64,000 bases of DNA from Lacrimispora sp. BS-2. GTDB taxonomy: Bacteria; Bacillota; Clostridia; Lachnospirales; Lachnospiraceae. A program made the position numbers and the translations under genes. Each line of letters begins with the position of its first letter. The stretch's first letter is position 1. The DNA lies in NCBI RefSeq assembly GCF_040207125.1, contig NZ_CP157940.1:310001-374000 (forward strand). Direction: 5' to 3'. Of the stretch, positions 44,038 through 52,114 are shown piece after piece. The notes under the pieces are model-generated. The model was given only the letters and a program-made list of their open reading frames with translations. It was not told the origin of the DNA and did no database searches.

Positions 44038-45282
44038 ATGGGAAAGAAGCTGTTGGAAGGAATCAAAGTAGTGGAGCTGGCAACCTTTATTGCGGCTGCA
44101 GGAGCAGGACGTTTTCTTGCGGACTGCGGAGCGGATGTGATTAAAATCGAATCCGCAAAGGGGGATCCCTTAAGGCATACGGCTCCGTCCGAAGGAAGGC
44201 CTTTGGATATGTATGAAAATACGACCTGGGATCTGGAAAATGGAAACAAGCGCTGCATCTCTCTTAATATGAAAGCGCCCGAGGGAAAAGAGGCATTTTT
44301 TAAGCTTTTAGAGGATGCGGATGTGCTGATCACCAACTGGAGAGTCCAGGCTCTTGAACGGGCGGGGCTTGACTATGAAACCTTAAAGGTGAAATATCCC
44401 AGGCTGGTTTATGCCATGGTAACCGGATACGGAGAATACGGCCCGGATAAGGACCTTCCCGGGTTTGATTTCACGGCGTTTTTTGCAAGAGGAGGCTATC
44501 TCCATTCCCTCCGCCAGAAAGGAACGGTTCCAATGAATGTGGTTCCAGGAGTTGGGGATCATAACGTGGCCATGAACCTGGCAGCAGGAATTCTTGCGGC
44601 ATTGTATCATGCAAAAGAAACCGGACAGGGTGAAAAGGTGGAAACCAGCCTGTTTGAGACGGCTGTCTATAACATGGGAATGATGATCCAGGCAGCCAAT
44701 TATGACGGCCCGGCAAGAGAATATCCCATTAACATCAGAGAGAGCGCCAACCCCTTTAACGCGGCATGGAGGACAAAGGATGACAGATTCATTCAGACCT
44801 GTATGCCGGATTACAACACCTATTATAAGCAGTTCATGAAAGCTCTTGGAAGAGATGATTTATTAGAGAATGAGAATTACTTCCCTATCCAGAACCTTCA
44901 GGCAAAAGGCTTAGGCACAGAGGTCTATGACATCTGTATGGATGCAATGGAAAAAAAGACAGCCAAAGAATGGGTACCGGTTTTAAAGGAACATGACATC
45001 GCTTTCAGCGTTGCCCAGTCCTGGGAAGAGATTTTAGAGGATGAGCAGGCATGGGCCAATGACTGCTTCTATAAAATGCAGTACGGCAATGGAAATGTGC
45101 GCACACTGGTAAGACCGCCGGTCAAATTCCAGGAAATGGGCGTTCCAGAGTACAATGGCGGTCCTTTGATCGGAGAGCAGGGACCGGAAATCCTGGAAAA
45201 TCTGGGGTATACCAAAGAAGAGATCAGGGAATTTCAGAAAAAGGGAATCCTTTATGTGTGGAAGGATGAGAGAAAAAACTAG
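44038..45282 (+). CDS. hadA: Family III (CaiB/BaiF) CoA-transferase, HadA/FldA-like
   Basis: A 414-residue formyl-CoA transferase-type enzyme. The N-terminal KVVELATFIAAAGAGRFLAD and IKIESAKGDPLR blocks are family-typical, and the probable catalytic aspartate is in LPGFDFTAFFARGG (D144). In leucine or phenylalanine reduction such enzymes move CoA from the saturated acyl-CoA product to the incoming 2-hydroxy acid. It ends the operon, ahead of a strong terminator. AAAGGAGG precedes the start. Confidence 0.92.
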   Translation: MGKKLLEGIKVVELATFIAAAGAGRFLADCGADVIKIESAKGDPLRHTAPSEGRPLDMYENTTWDLENGNKRCISLNMKAPEGKEAFFKLLEDADVLITNWRVQALERAGLDYETLKVKYPRLVYAMVTGYGEYGPDKDLPGFDFTAFFARGGYLHSLRQKGTVPMNVVPGVGDHNVAMNLAAGILAALYHAKETGQGEKVETSLFETAVYNMGMMIQAANYDGPAREYPINIRESANPFNAAWRTKDDRFIQTCMPDYNTYYKQFMKALGRDDLLENENYFPIQNLQAKGLGTEVYDICMDAMEKKTAKEWVPVLKEHDIAFSVAQSWEEILEDEQAWANDCFYKMQYGNGNVRTLVRPPVKFQEMGVPEYNGGPLIGEQGPEILENLGYTKEEIREFQKKGILYVWKDERKN

Positions 45283-45307
45283 ATCTGTAATTCAATAAGG
45301 AAAGTCA

Positions 45308-45340
45308 GAAAAGGGGTAAATTTACCCCTTTTCTTCTTTT
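45308..45340 (+). terminator. Rho-independent terminator of the dehydratase operon
   Basis: The perfect 13-bp palindrome GAAAAGGGGTAAA (45308-45320) / TTTACCCCTTTTC (45321-45333) is followed by T-rich sequence; its symmetry makes it usable from both strands. Confidence 0.88.
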
Positions 45341-45389
45341 AAGAGATTTGAATATATCATACAAGGCATTTTGCTGATCCATTTGATCA

Positions 45390-45583
45390 GTAGTTGATAT
45401 CGGAAACCCATTTCACCTTAAAAATCAGGATGGTTGTAATGAGGGCGGCCATGTAATTGGAAAATAAGTTGCCCCAGAATACGGAATAAAAGCTTAAAGA
45501 AATAATATGGTCGCAGAGACGGAGCCGTTAAGAATTAAATCCCGCCTCTGCTCGTTGCTTTGTTTTAAAAAGTTTGATTGCAT
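45390..45583 (-). pseudogene. Remnant resembling a MATE-family transporter
   Basis: On the minus strand an ATG at 45583 opens a 29-codon piece ending at TAA 45496-45494 with RRDLILNGSVSATILF, similar to MATE N-termini. A shifted frame continues with SVFWGNLFSNYMAALITTIL and ends in FKVKWVSDINY, like a transporter C-terminus. The two parts suggest a gene reduced to its ends by an internal deletion plus a frameshift. It fills most of the 340-bp gap between the convergent CoA-transferase and PucR-type genes. Confidence 0.4.
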
Positions 45584-45625
45584 GGTCGATTCACCTGATT
45601 AGTAGATTTGCGGTAATTATGTGTT

Positions 45626-47134
45626 TTATTTCGTATACCGGTCTATGAAGTAGGAGAGCCGCAGCAGGAACAGGGTATTGATATCCGTCAAATCAAGGCG
45701 GCATAAGCCGGTGATGCGGTTTAAGCGGTAGGCCAGGGAATTACGGTGTATGTACAGGCTTTCGGAGGCCAGCTTGATGTTGCAGCCCTTTTCAATAAAG
45801 ACACAGAGGGTTTTGTATAATTGAGAACTGTTTTCCCGGTCATACTGTTTCAGCACTGAAAGGGCGGGATGGCAGAACCGTTCCAGACGGCCGGTATCTT
45901 TTACCTCGGAAAGCAGGTGAAAAATCTGATAATCCTGGTAAAAGCACACAGGTTCTTCGCTTCCTAATTTCTGTCCCATTTCCAAGGCGGCAAGCGCCTG
46001 ATCGTAGTGGCGTACAAAGGTTTCAATGTCAGTAAAGCAATTACTGATTCCAATCTGCATAGGTTCTTTTTGACACAATGCCTTTAAGCTTTCCAGTATC
46101 CCAGGGCCTGGATCTTCTTCCTCATCTAAGGGAATGATTCCTACGATGCCTTTTTTATGGCAGGTAACAAGAATGCCGGGGATAGAAGTTTTCAGACTCT
46201 TGCATGCAAGAGAATTTAAGTGCTGCTGTCCCATATATTTTGCAGGACGGAGAAAGATCACCTGCATTCTGGAAGGAAAACGGAGCTTTTTAAGCCTTGG
46301 CTGAATATCTCTTAAAGGCGCTCCTATCAGCATTTCGTACAGCAGATCGTGATACAGGCCGGTCCCTTCAAACAGCCCGGGCGTGTAACAGGTAATGGTA
46401 TAACTAAGGGCATGGCTTATGATGCTCAGCATTTCAAAATGAAAGGGGAGGAAGGGATTTTCTCCCTCAATGGTCAATAAAAAGCCTATTTGCGTCTGGT
46501 TGTGAAACACCTTGCTGGCCAGCTTCCGGTAGGGGGATATGGGACAGGTGACTTCCGCCGCCGCAGTAGTCTGAGGCGTATTGCGGACGCACTGCATGCT
46601 TTTTACCCCATTGATAAATTCATAGCCGCAGTAGCCCCGCTTTGTATTCTCGATCCAGAGAGGATCAGGGACCGGGTAGGAGTCAGAGCTTGCAAGAATT
46701 TTGAAATTCATGTCGCAAAATAACAGGGAATTGCCAAGCTTTACGGAAGCGGCTTCAATTACAGACTCTATGGTGCGGGTTTCATCAGCCAGGGTCGTAA
46801 GCTCGGTATAAATGCCATCGTTCCTTGTGGACTCAACCAAAGTTTTGATATCATTAAATATAGAAAACAGGGAATTTTCCGGGACCAGAGCTGCATTGCC
46901 TTCCGGTGAAAATGGCAGTATGTTCTCACCGGTTCCGGCCAGAATGCAATGGGCAGGAAAAGACTTTGCAGCCGCCAGTTGTTTATCGTAACCAAAGTAA
47001 AGGGTGTTTTTGGCGGCAGGATTCTGTCTGCCATCCAGAAAAGCAACATTTTGTATTTCGGAATTTTCCTCCTGAGAGAGGATATCTATGTTATATTCTT
47101 CAGAAATTCTTTCAATCAGCTTTGAAAATGTCAT
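45626..47134 (-). CDS. PucR-family transcriptional regulator
   Basis: A ~502-residue regulator with an N-terminal PucR-like domain, a GAF-like middle region (roughly residues 115-240), a GGDEF-like/CdaR middle part and a C-terminal PucR helix-turn-helix (ASESLYIHRNSLAYRLNRI). Proteins of this type respond to small metabolites such as purine breakdown products, sugar acids or amino acids. Start ATG 47134 has GAGG 6 nt upstream; ATG 47146 is also in frame. The gene is divergent from the flavoenzyme-decarboxylase fusion, with ~165 bp between, so that operon is its likely target. Confidence 0.88.
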   Translation of the reverse strand: MTFSKLIERISEEYNIDILSQEENSEIQNVAFLDGRQNPAAKNTLYFGYDKQLAAAKSFPAHCILAGTGENILPFSPEGNAALVPENSLFSIFNDIKTLVESTRNDGIYTELTTLADETRTIESVIEAASVKLGNSLLFCDMNFKILASSDSYPVPDPLWIENTKRGYCGYEFINGVKSMQCVRNTPQTTAAAEVTCPISPYRKLASKVFHNQTQIGFLLTIEGENPFLPFHFEMLSIISHALSYTITCYTPGLFEGTGLYHDLLYEMLIGAPLRDIQPRLKKLRFPSRMQVIFLRPAKYMGQQHLNSLACKSLKTSIPGILVTCHKKGIVGIIPLDEEEDPGPGILESLKALCQKEPMQIGISNCFTDIETFVRHYDQALAALEMGQKLGSEEPVCFYQDYQIFHLLSEVKDTGRLERFCHPALSVLKQYDRENSSQLYKTLCVFIEKGCNIKLASESLYIHRNSLAYRLNRITGLCRLDLTDINTLFLLRLSYFIDRYTK

Positions 47135-47230
47135 GGTTTTCCTCATTTCCTGGTTGAATGGGTAATGGCTTTTTCTTAACTATAGTGCATCGTAAACAAG
47201 TTGTCAAATCCTTATCGTTTATCATATACG

Positions 47231-47259
47231 TTGTGATATGGCTGCACTTCTTTTATACT
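47231..47259 (+). promoter_or_regulatory. Sigma-A promoter of the fusion flavoenzyme/SDR pair
   Basis: TTGTGA (47231-47236), 17-bp spacer, TATACT (47254-47259), 43 bp before the start codon. Confidence 0.72.
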
Positions 47260-47270
47260 GATGTCAAGAC

Positions 47271-47284
47271 TGGAAACGTTTGCA
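47271..47284 (+). promoter_or_regulatory. cre-like operator (CcpA/LacI family site)
   Basis: TGGAAACGTTTGCA agrees with the cre pattern TGWNANCGNTNWCA at all but the two W positions. It overlaps the perfect 12-bp palindrome CGTTTGCAAACG (47277-47288). It lies directly after the predicted transcription start, a position where CcpA binding represses. A dedicated LacI-family regulator is the alternative. Confidence 0.62.
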
Positions 47285-47301
47285 AACGGAACAGGAGGTA
47301 T

Positions 47302-50118
47302 ATGATGTATAACAGGTTATTTGAAGAGGGGAAAATCGGTAAGGTGGTACTAAAGAACCGTCTGGTAATGTCACCAATGGGATGCGGACTTGCCAACTTA
47401 GATGGTACGCCCACAGAGGATATGCTGGCCTTTTATGAGGCAAGAGCAATTGGAGGGGCAGGATTAATCATTCCGGAAATTACCCGGATTAATGATGTGC
47501 ATGGAGCGGGGCTTATGAGGCAGCTCTCCGTTACAAAGGACAGGCATATTGAGCCTTTGGCAAGGCTTGCCCAGGTGGTTCACAGGCATGGAAGCAGGAT
47601 TTTTATACAGCTGCATCATCCGGGACGTGAAACGGTATCGGCCCTTCTGGGCGGCCAGCCCGTTGTGGCACCATCTCCAATCCCCTGCAAGGTGTCTAAG
47701 CAGGAGACCAGAGGCCTTACAACAGAGGAAATAGAAGAAATTATCAAACAATTCATTGACGGTGCTGCCAGAGTACAAAAAGCAGGCTGTGACGGCGTTG
47801 AGCTGCATGCTGCCCACGGCTACCTGCTTCACCAGTTCCTGTCTCCCTATACCAATAAAAGAGATGATGAATATGGGGGCAGCTTTGAGAACCGGCTGAG
47901 AATTGTAACTGACATCATTGCAGGGATCAGAAAGGCATGCGGCCCGGATTTTGTAGTTGGTGTCCGGTTGAGCGTGGAGGAGTTCCTGGATAAAACCGGA
48001 GTGACGGAGGAATATTTACATATACAGGACGGCATAAAGATTTCCATGGTCTTGGAACAGGCGGGAATCGATTTTATTGATGTCAGCTGCGGCTTATATG
48101 AAACAGGAATGACCTGTGTGGAGCCAATATCCTTTCCTCAGGGGTGGAGACGTGATTTGCTGGCAGCCATAAAAAACCATGTGACGATCCCGGTAATCGG
48201 TGTATCTGTCATCAGAGAGCCTGCAGTGGCAGAAAAATTTCTGGAAGAGGGAGTTGTGGATTTCGTATCCATGGGGCGTTCCTGGATTGCAGATGAAGAG
48301 TGGGGTAAAAAGGTACTGGAGGGCAGAGAGGATCAATTGAGAAAGTGCGTATCCTGCCTCCGCTGCTTTGAAAGCTTAAGCGAATACAATGCCGCCGGTT
48401 TGCCGCCGGAATGTTCTTTGAACCCAAGATATGCAAGAGAAAGAAAATACGGGGACTTAGTCCAGGATATAAAAGGGCACAGGGCAGTGGTCGTGGGAGG
48501 CGGACCGGCAGGCATGTGTGCGGCCCAGACACTTGCCCAGCGAGGGGTGGAGGTGATTTTGCTTGACCGTCATTCAGAGCTTGGCGGCATGGTAAATCTG
48601 GCAAAAATACCGCCCCGGAAGGAACGGTTGCAGTGGATTGCAGATTATTACAACAGGGAATTCAGCCGGCTTGGTGTAGAGGTCCGGTTGAACACGGAGG
48701 CAACAGCCGAGACGATCTTAGCCTGTAAGCCTGACGCGGTCATCCTTGCCACCGGTTCCTCCTCAATCGTTCCGGGCAGGATTCCGGGAATTAACGGCGG
48801 TAATGTATTTACCGCAGAGTCTGTTCTGTCCGGCAAAGCGGACTTAAAAGGAAAAAGGGTCACGTTAATAGGAGCCGGTCTTACAGGACTTGAGACAGCA
48901 GAATATTTGTGCGGGAGAGGAAATAAAGTTACTATTGTAGATATGGCTGAAAAACCGGCACCCAACGGAAACCGCACCAATGTGGCCGATGTATGCGGGC
49001 GGCTGGAAAAAGCCGGGGCTGTTTACCTTCTTGGGCATTCCCTTAAGGAGATCACACCGGAGGGGGTTGTGTTAGAAAAACTTGAGATTCAGGAAGAGGT
49101 CTTTGCGGCATCAGATGCCGTGGTATTGTCGCTGGGATTTCTTCCGGATCAGTCACTGCTTCAAAGCCTGCAGGCAGAGGGAGTTCCGGTGAAGATAATT
49201 GGAAGCGCCTTAAAAGACGGAACCATAGCGCCGGCAGTACGCACCGGTTTTGAGGCCGGACGGGAATTATTTGCAGAGAAAGAAAAAACGCCCAGTTTTC
49301 TTATTACAGGGGAAGACATGGCAAACTTCGGAAGGATTTCTCTTATGGATAACCAGGAGGGGATTTATATCAGCTATCTGACTGATCCGGAAGCTGTTGC
49401 CAGAATACTGCCGCCTCCGTTAAAACCCTTTTCCATGCCTGTTGTAACCCTTTCCGTCTGCCGCGTTAAGAACCCGACCTTTGCAGATGATTACTACGAA
49501 GCAATTCTTGGTGTTTATGCAACTTACGGAAAATCCCTGGGCTTATATCCCCTGGGCCTGGTGCTTGGAGGTCCGGGATCAGAAATGGCGGTACAGTGCG
49601 GCCGTGATAACGGGAGTATTCCAAAGAAATCAGGAGCCGAATTTGTTATCCGGAAGAATGGTGACATGATCACTGCAGGTGTTACAAGAAGGGGGACACA
49701 GCTGGTAGAGGCAACTGTAAGATCAGGTGAATACAACAATCCCATGGCAGCAGCTCTTTACCAGTATCCGGCAGCAGGTAAACAGACCTTTGGAGGCGGT
49801 TTCTATTTTCATTTTGACCGCATCCCCGATGAAAAGGGAACATCCCATTTCACAAACGGCGCCTTGCTCATGAACCAGTGTGAGTACAATTATCAGGCCT
49901 GGGAGCCAGGATTTGCAACCTTAAATCTTACCTCCAGCGTGGATGATCCATGGGGAGAGCTTCCCATCAATACCATTATCGGGGGAGCTTATTCAAAGAA
50001 CAGCCTGCTTGTACACAAGCTGAATCTGATGGAAAAGCTGGATGCAGACGAAATTGTTCCGTATTTGCTGACCGGGCGCTATGACCGGACGGCATTTATG
50101 GAGACTGGACGTATTTAA
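47302..50118 (+). CDS. Fusion: Old Yellow Enzyme/2,4-dienoyl-CoA reductase-type flavoprotein plus acetoacetate decarboxylase-like domain
   Basis: A ~938-residue single frame with three parts. (1) An FMN TIM barrel (~residues 1-350) with LHHPGRE and the active-site run ELHAAHGYLLHQFLSPYTNK. (2) A [4Fe-4S] motif CVSCLRC plus a later cysteine in ECSLNP, then FAD/NAD(P) folds (VVGGGPAGMCAAQ, IGAGLTGLETAEYL), ending about 49285. (3) An acetoacetate-decarboxylase-like domain from about 49290 to the stop, with the adjacent lysine pair IPKK (49624-49629) in the place of the Schiff-base lysine. Parts 1-2 alone match 2-enoate/dienoyl reductases. AGGAGG precedes ATG 47302/47305; the long upstream extension to 47158 is not likely translated. 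Substrate unknown. Confidence 0.9.
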   Translation: MMYNRLFEEGKIGKVVLKNRLVMSPMGCGLANLDGTPTEDMLAFYEARAIGGAGLIIPEITRINDVHGAGLMRQLSVTKDRHIEPLARLAQVVHRHGSRIFIQLHHPGRETVSALLGGQPVVAPSPIPCKVSKQETRGLTTEEIEEIIKQFIDGAARVQKAGCDGVELHAAHGYLLHQFLSPYTNKRDDEYGGSFENRLRIVTDIIAGIRKACGPDFVVGVRLSVEEFLDKTGVTEEYLHIQDGIKISMVLEQAGIDFIDVSCGLYETGMTCVEPISFPQGWRRDLLAAIKNHVTIPVIGVSVIREPAVAEKFLEEGVVDFVSMGRSWIADEEWGKKVLEGREDQLRKCVSCLRCFESLSEYNAAGLPPECSLNPRYARERKYGDLVQDIKGHRAVVVGGGPAGMCAAQTLAQRGVEVILLDRHSELGGMVNLAKIPPRKERLQWIADYYNREFSRLGVEVRLNTEATAETILACKPDAVILATGSSSIVPGRIPGINGGNVFTAESVLSGKADLKGKRVTLIGAGLTGLETAEYLCGRGNKVTIVDMAEKPAPNGNRTNVADVCGRLEKAGAVYLLGHSLKEITPEGVVLEKLEIQEEVFAASDAVVLSLGFLPDQSLLQSLQAEGVPVKIIGSALKDGTIAPAVRTGFEAGRELFAEKEKTPSFLITGEDMANFGRISLMDNQEGIYISYLTDPEAVARILPPPLKPFSMPVVTLSVCRVKNPTFADDYYEAILGVYATYGKSLGLYPLGLVLGGPGSEMAVQCGRDNGSIPKKSGAEFVIRKNGDMITAGVTRRGTQLVEATVRSGEYNNPMAAALYQYPAAGKQTFGGGFYFHFDRIPDEKGTSHFTNGALLMNQCEYNYQAWEPGFATLNLTSSVDDPWGELPINTIIGGAYSKNSLLVHKLNLMEKLDADEIVPYLLTGRYDRTAFMETGRI
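47577..47580 (+). other. Note: FMN-binding barrel of the fusion enzyme is intact
   Basis: The barrel between 47302 and 48340 contains no stop or frameshift, so the fusion enzyme is not a decayed gene at its N-terminal side. Confidence 0.5.
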
Positions 50119-50205
50119 GTCCGGAACCCTTGTGTTTTGAACTGCCATACAGGAAAATTCCTGTTGTTTAATGCAGATACATTTTAAGAAGGAGGATTTA
50201 ATATT

Positions 50206-50982
50206 ATGGAAAATTTATTTGATTTATCGGGAAAGGTAGCAGTTGTAACAGGAGCCAGTGCAGGGCTTGGGGCAGATGCAGCTCTTGCTTATGCGAAAGC
50301 AGGGGCAGATGTGGCCTTATTAGCAAGGCGTATTGAGAAACTGAACGGGGTGAAAGCAGAGATCGAAAAATTAGGGCGCAAAGCCATGGCAGTGTCTTGT
50401 GACATCACACAGGAAGACAGCGTAAAATCAGCTATGGAGAATGTGCTGGCTGCTTTCGGCCACATTGATATTTTACTGAACAATGCAGGCGTTGCGGTCC
50501 GTGGCGGTGTTGACAGCATGACAACAGAGGAATGGGATAAGTCCTTTGACACCAATGTAAAAGGAATCTTTTTAGCAAGCAAATATGTGATTCCCCAGAT
50601 GAAGGAAAAAGGCTATGGAAAAATCATAAACATTGCTTCTGTCAATGCGGTCATTGCAGATAAAAGCGATGTGTTTATCAGGCATGCCTACAACTCCTCA
50701 AAATCAGCGGTTATTGGATTGACAAAGGGAATGGCCTGTTCTTATGCAAGATATGGAATTACGGTAAATGCCATTGGGCCTGCACTTTTTGAATCAGAAA
50801 TGACTGCCGACACCTTATTTAAGTCAGAGCAGTTCTTAAGCTTATACAATACGGCGAATCCGGCAGGGCGTCCCGGACGCAGGGGAGAGCTAAACGGTAC
50901 CATTCTCTATCTTTCTTCCGATGCCTCCAGTTATGTCCAGGGACAGTTTATCATTGTGGACGGCGGCGGATCAATCGTATAA
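50206..50982 (+). CDS. Short-chain dehydrogenase/reductase (FabG-like)
   Basis: A 258-residue classical SDR: cofactor motif TGASAGLG (residues 15-22), NNAG at 92-95, catalytic Ser145, Tyr162 and Lys166 in AYNSSK, and the C-terminal PAGRPGRRGELNGTILYLSS. The Arg-Arg after the first strand (LLARRIEK) favours NADP(H). AAGGAGG stands 10 nt before the start. It follows the fusion flavoenzyme by 87 bp under the same promoter, so it probably reduces the keto product or oxidises the hydroxy substrate of that enzyme (inference). Confidence 0.9.
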   Translation: MENLFDLSGKVAVVTGASAGLGADAALAYAKAGADVALLARRIEKLNGVKAEIEKLGRKAMAVSCDITQEDSVKSAMENVLAAFGHIDILLNNAGVAVRGGVDSMTTEEWDKSFDTNVKGIFLASKYVIPQMKEKGYGKIINIASVNAVIADKSDVFIRHAYNSSKSAVIGLTKGMACSYARYGITVNAIGPALFESEMTADTLFKSEQFLSLYNTANPAGRPGRRGELNGTILYLSSDASSYVQGQFIIVDGGGSIV

Positions 50983-50997
50983 AACATTTTTAACTCA

Positions 50998-51042
50998 AAA
51001 CAGACTGCCTGGTTGCAGCATATAAACCGGGCAGTTTGTTTC
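50998..51042 (+). terminator. Terminator after the SDR gene
   Basis: AAACAGACTGCCTGGTT (50998-51014) pairs with AACCGGGCAGTTTGTTT (51025-51041) with one mismatch and one G-T pair; short T-run. Confidence 0.75.
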
Positions 51043-51118
51043 ATTCGGCTCAGATAATACCATGCATGCCGCATCAAAAATACATGAATAGGATAGAATT
51101 AAAACAGCACTTTTATTC

Positions 51119-51147
51119 TTGTATCTTACGCTGATTCGAAGTATAAT
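51119..51147 (+). promoter_or_regulatory. Promoter of the small antitoxin-like gene
   Basis: TTGTAT (51119-51124), 17-bp spacer, TATAAT (51142-51147). Confidence 0.6.
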
Positions 51148-51182
51148 GAGGCTATATTAAAACATGAGAGGAGATGAATGAA

Positions 51183-51344
51183 ATGATAAAATCAAATTTT
51201 ATTCAGGTGCCGGAACATTTAAATTATACGGAAGCTGACGCAATACAGGCTTTAAAGTCGGAACTGGAAAAGGGAATTGAAAGTATGGAGCGCGGTTCAG
51301 TGTATACAATTGAAGACGCGTGGAAAGAAATTGACGCAATTTAG
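51183..51344 (+). CDS. Small antitoxin-like protein, 53 residues
   Basis: A 53-codon ORF with AGAGGAG 9 nt before ATG 51183 and a good promoter. The product ends in KGIESMERGSVYTIEDAWKE, a helical pattern common in small type II antitoxins and related plasmid-stability proteins. A following ATG (51354) opens only a 22-codon frame, so no toxin gene is intact. It may be an orphan antitoxin whose toxin partner was lost; identification is by pattern only. Confidence 0.5.
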   Translation: MIKSNFIQVPEHLNYTEADAIQALKSELEKGIESMERGSVYTIEDAWKEIDAI

Positions 51345-52114
51345 GAGAATGTATGGGAAACCGTACTGGCAGTCCGTTATAAAAAGAATCAATTCTTTCG
51401 ATTTAGAAATCTTTTAATCAGAAAATCTTTTAATCAAAAAATCTTCGAAGTTTTATGAATATTCTATCATATCATTTTATCCCCTTAGCTAAAAAAATAG
51501 CTTTCATAGATTCAAATCACCCAAATTTATTTTAATCTTACTATTGCTTCCCAAACGTAATTCACTTAATCCAGGCATAAAGTCTTCTTCTTTGTGAAAA
51601 TGTTTGTTTTGGTGACTTCATTCTAACAAAGTTGGAACTTTTTTTCCATTGTACCATGAAAGGCGGGTTCTTCGGAATCTGCCTTTTTCAGTCCTTATAA
51701 TAAACAGAGCTGGCGGTCCGAAGGTTTTTCTGTTTTCAGACACAATCCCCCTTTTGCTGTATGCTGTTTATTTTATAACAATAATGTTCGCGGTATGGGT
51801 AAAAGTACTGGAATTAAGGAGAGAAACCAGGTCATCTTTATGCGGAAAGCACTATAAACCAGTTCTTTTAAGCAAATTTGTATTTGGTGGTTTTGTCAAT
51901 AAAGATAACAAAAACAAAATAAAAAACACGTATAGATATAACGCTTTCATAATAGACTTATAAATTATTGTATAAAATGCATAAAAAGTGGCATATAAAA
52001 ATTCTATCGTTTATGATAAAAAACTAGTATTTTTAATTATTGAGAATAAGAGTTAAACTAGTATAAGAAACAATGTTAAAAAAATCACTAATAACAAGTA
52101 GGGAGGAAACCAAA
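51345..52114. other. AT-rich intergenic region, ~770 bp
   Basis: Contains a degenerate triple repeat of AAATCTTTTAATCA-like units (about 51404-51450), a 104-codon TTG-started frame at 51649-51963 without a ribosome site that I do not accept as a gene, and the promoter of the 4-hydroxybutyrate operon at its right end. Possibly a site of past deletion or insertion. Confidence 0.5.
52021..52067 (+). promoter_or_regulatory. Promoter and direct-repeat operator candidate of the 4-hydroxybutyrate operon
   Basis: TTGAGA (52040-52045), 16-bp spacer, TATAAG (52062-52067). The 10-mer AAACTAGTAT, with palindromic core ACTAGT, occurs at 52021-52030 and 52055-52064, the second touching the -10 box; 34-bp spacing places both on about the same DNA face. 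Confidence 0.5.

Noticed and set aside
51649..51963. 104-codon ORF in the AT-rich gap
   Set aside because: TTG start without ribosome site, composition unlike neighbours, no recognised domain.
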